In this document: positions 42,115 to 42,150 of the stretch, in pieces | Position numbering within the stretch: position 1 is the first letter of the stretch | Layout of the letters: every line of letters starts with the position of its first letter | Assembly: GCF_001428825.1 (NCBI RefSeq) | Contig: NZ_LMIT01000003.1 | Span: forward strand, 37,718 to 79,867 | Origin: Nocardioides sp. Root240 | GTDB taxonomy: Bacteria > Actinomycetota > Actinomycetes > Propionibacteriales > Nocardioidaceae | Length of the DNA stretch: 42,150 nucleotides | Reading direction: 5' to 3' | Program-made: the position numbers and the translations under genes | The notes under the pieces: generated by a model | Seen by the model: the letters and a program-made list of their open reading frames with translations, nothing else | Database searches by the model: none | Told to the model about the DNA's origin: nothing

Positions 42115-42150
42115 TGTGTCATGCATAGATTGTTTGTGACGTTTGTGTGC

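Overview
The window is high-GC actinobacterial DNA. GTG starts, 4-bp GTGA/ATGA stop-start overlaps, leaderless-type promoters (TANNNT 6-8 nt before the start codon), an actinobacterial rrn boxA, and palindromic repeats of a type I recall from Nocardioides suggest a chromosome from Nocardioides or a close relative. The taxonomic call is inference; no 16S sequence lies inside the window.

Layout. 1-329: no recognised gene, but a 67-bp palindromic repeat. 330-3099 (minus): zinc-type ABC importer (lipoprotein, ATPase, permease) behind a Zur/Fur-type box. 3144-5938 (minus): molybdopterin oxidoreductase and a TetR regulator, with a perfect palindromic operator upstream and a divergent small monooxygenase-like gene. 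6418-9730 (plus): glyS, a lipoprotein and a dus gene in overlapping order. 9859-13322: secreted SH3 protein, two DUF5994-like paralogues, a 65-aa membrane protein and dgt. 13323-15386: a repeat, a strong terminator, a secreted choice-of-anchor-like protein and an L,D-transpeptidase. 15576-18892: dnaG interrupted by a 313-aa intein, then a small unknown gene. 18989-22349: tRNA-Asn, a CYP153-like P450 fused to a complete FMN/2Fe-2S reductase, and a TetR regulator. 22453-27845: XRE-type regulator, exported sulfatase, small membrane protein, and a PhoP/PhoR-like two-component system. 28010-36811: large secreted protein, then a MacAB-type efflux operon with two adaptors and a lipoprotein, and an APH-fold kinase. 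36786-41767: YnfA protein, CAT-anticodon tRNA, PIG-L deacetylase, a C-lobe-only pseudokinase beside an intact Ser/Thr kinase, and tyrS. 41768-42150: hairpin, then promoters and boxA of an rRNA operon whose 16S gene lies just beyond the window.

Most of this is ordinary chromosome core. Four things stand out: (1) a DnaG intein inserted exactly at a zinc-ligand cysteine of the primase zinc ribbon; (2) a natural single-chain CYP153-like P450-reductase fusion with an adjacent TetR gene and candidate shared operators; (3) a kinase/pseudokinase pair with the same extracellular domain; (4) PhoP-box-like direct repeats in front of both the two-component genes and the efflux operon, suggesting a local regulon. 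All functional statements rest on motif reading and remembered family knowledge; no database search was run.
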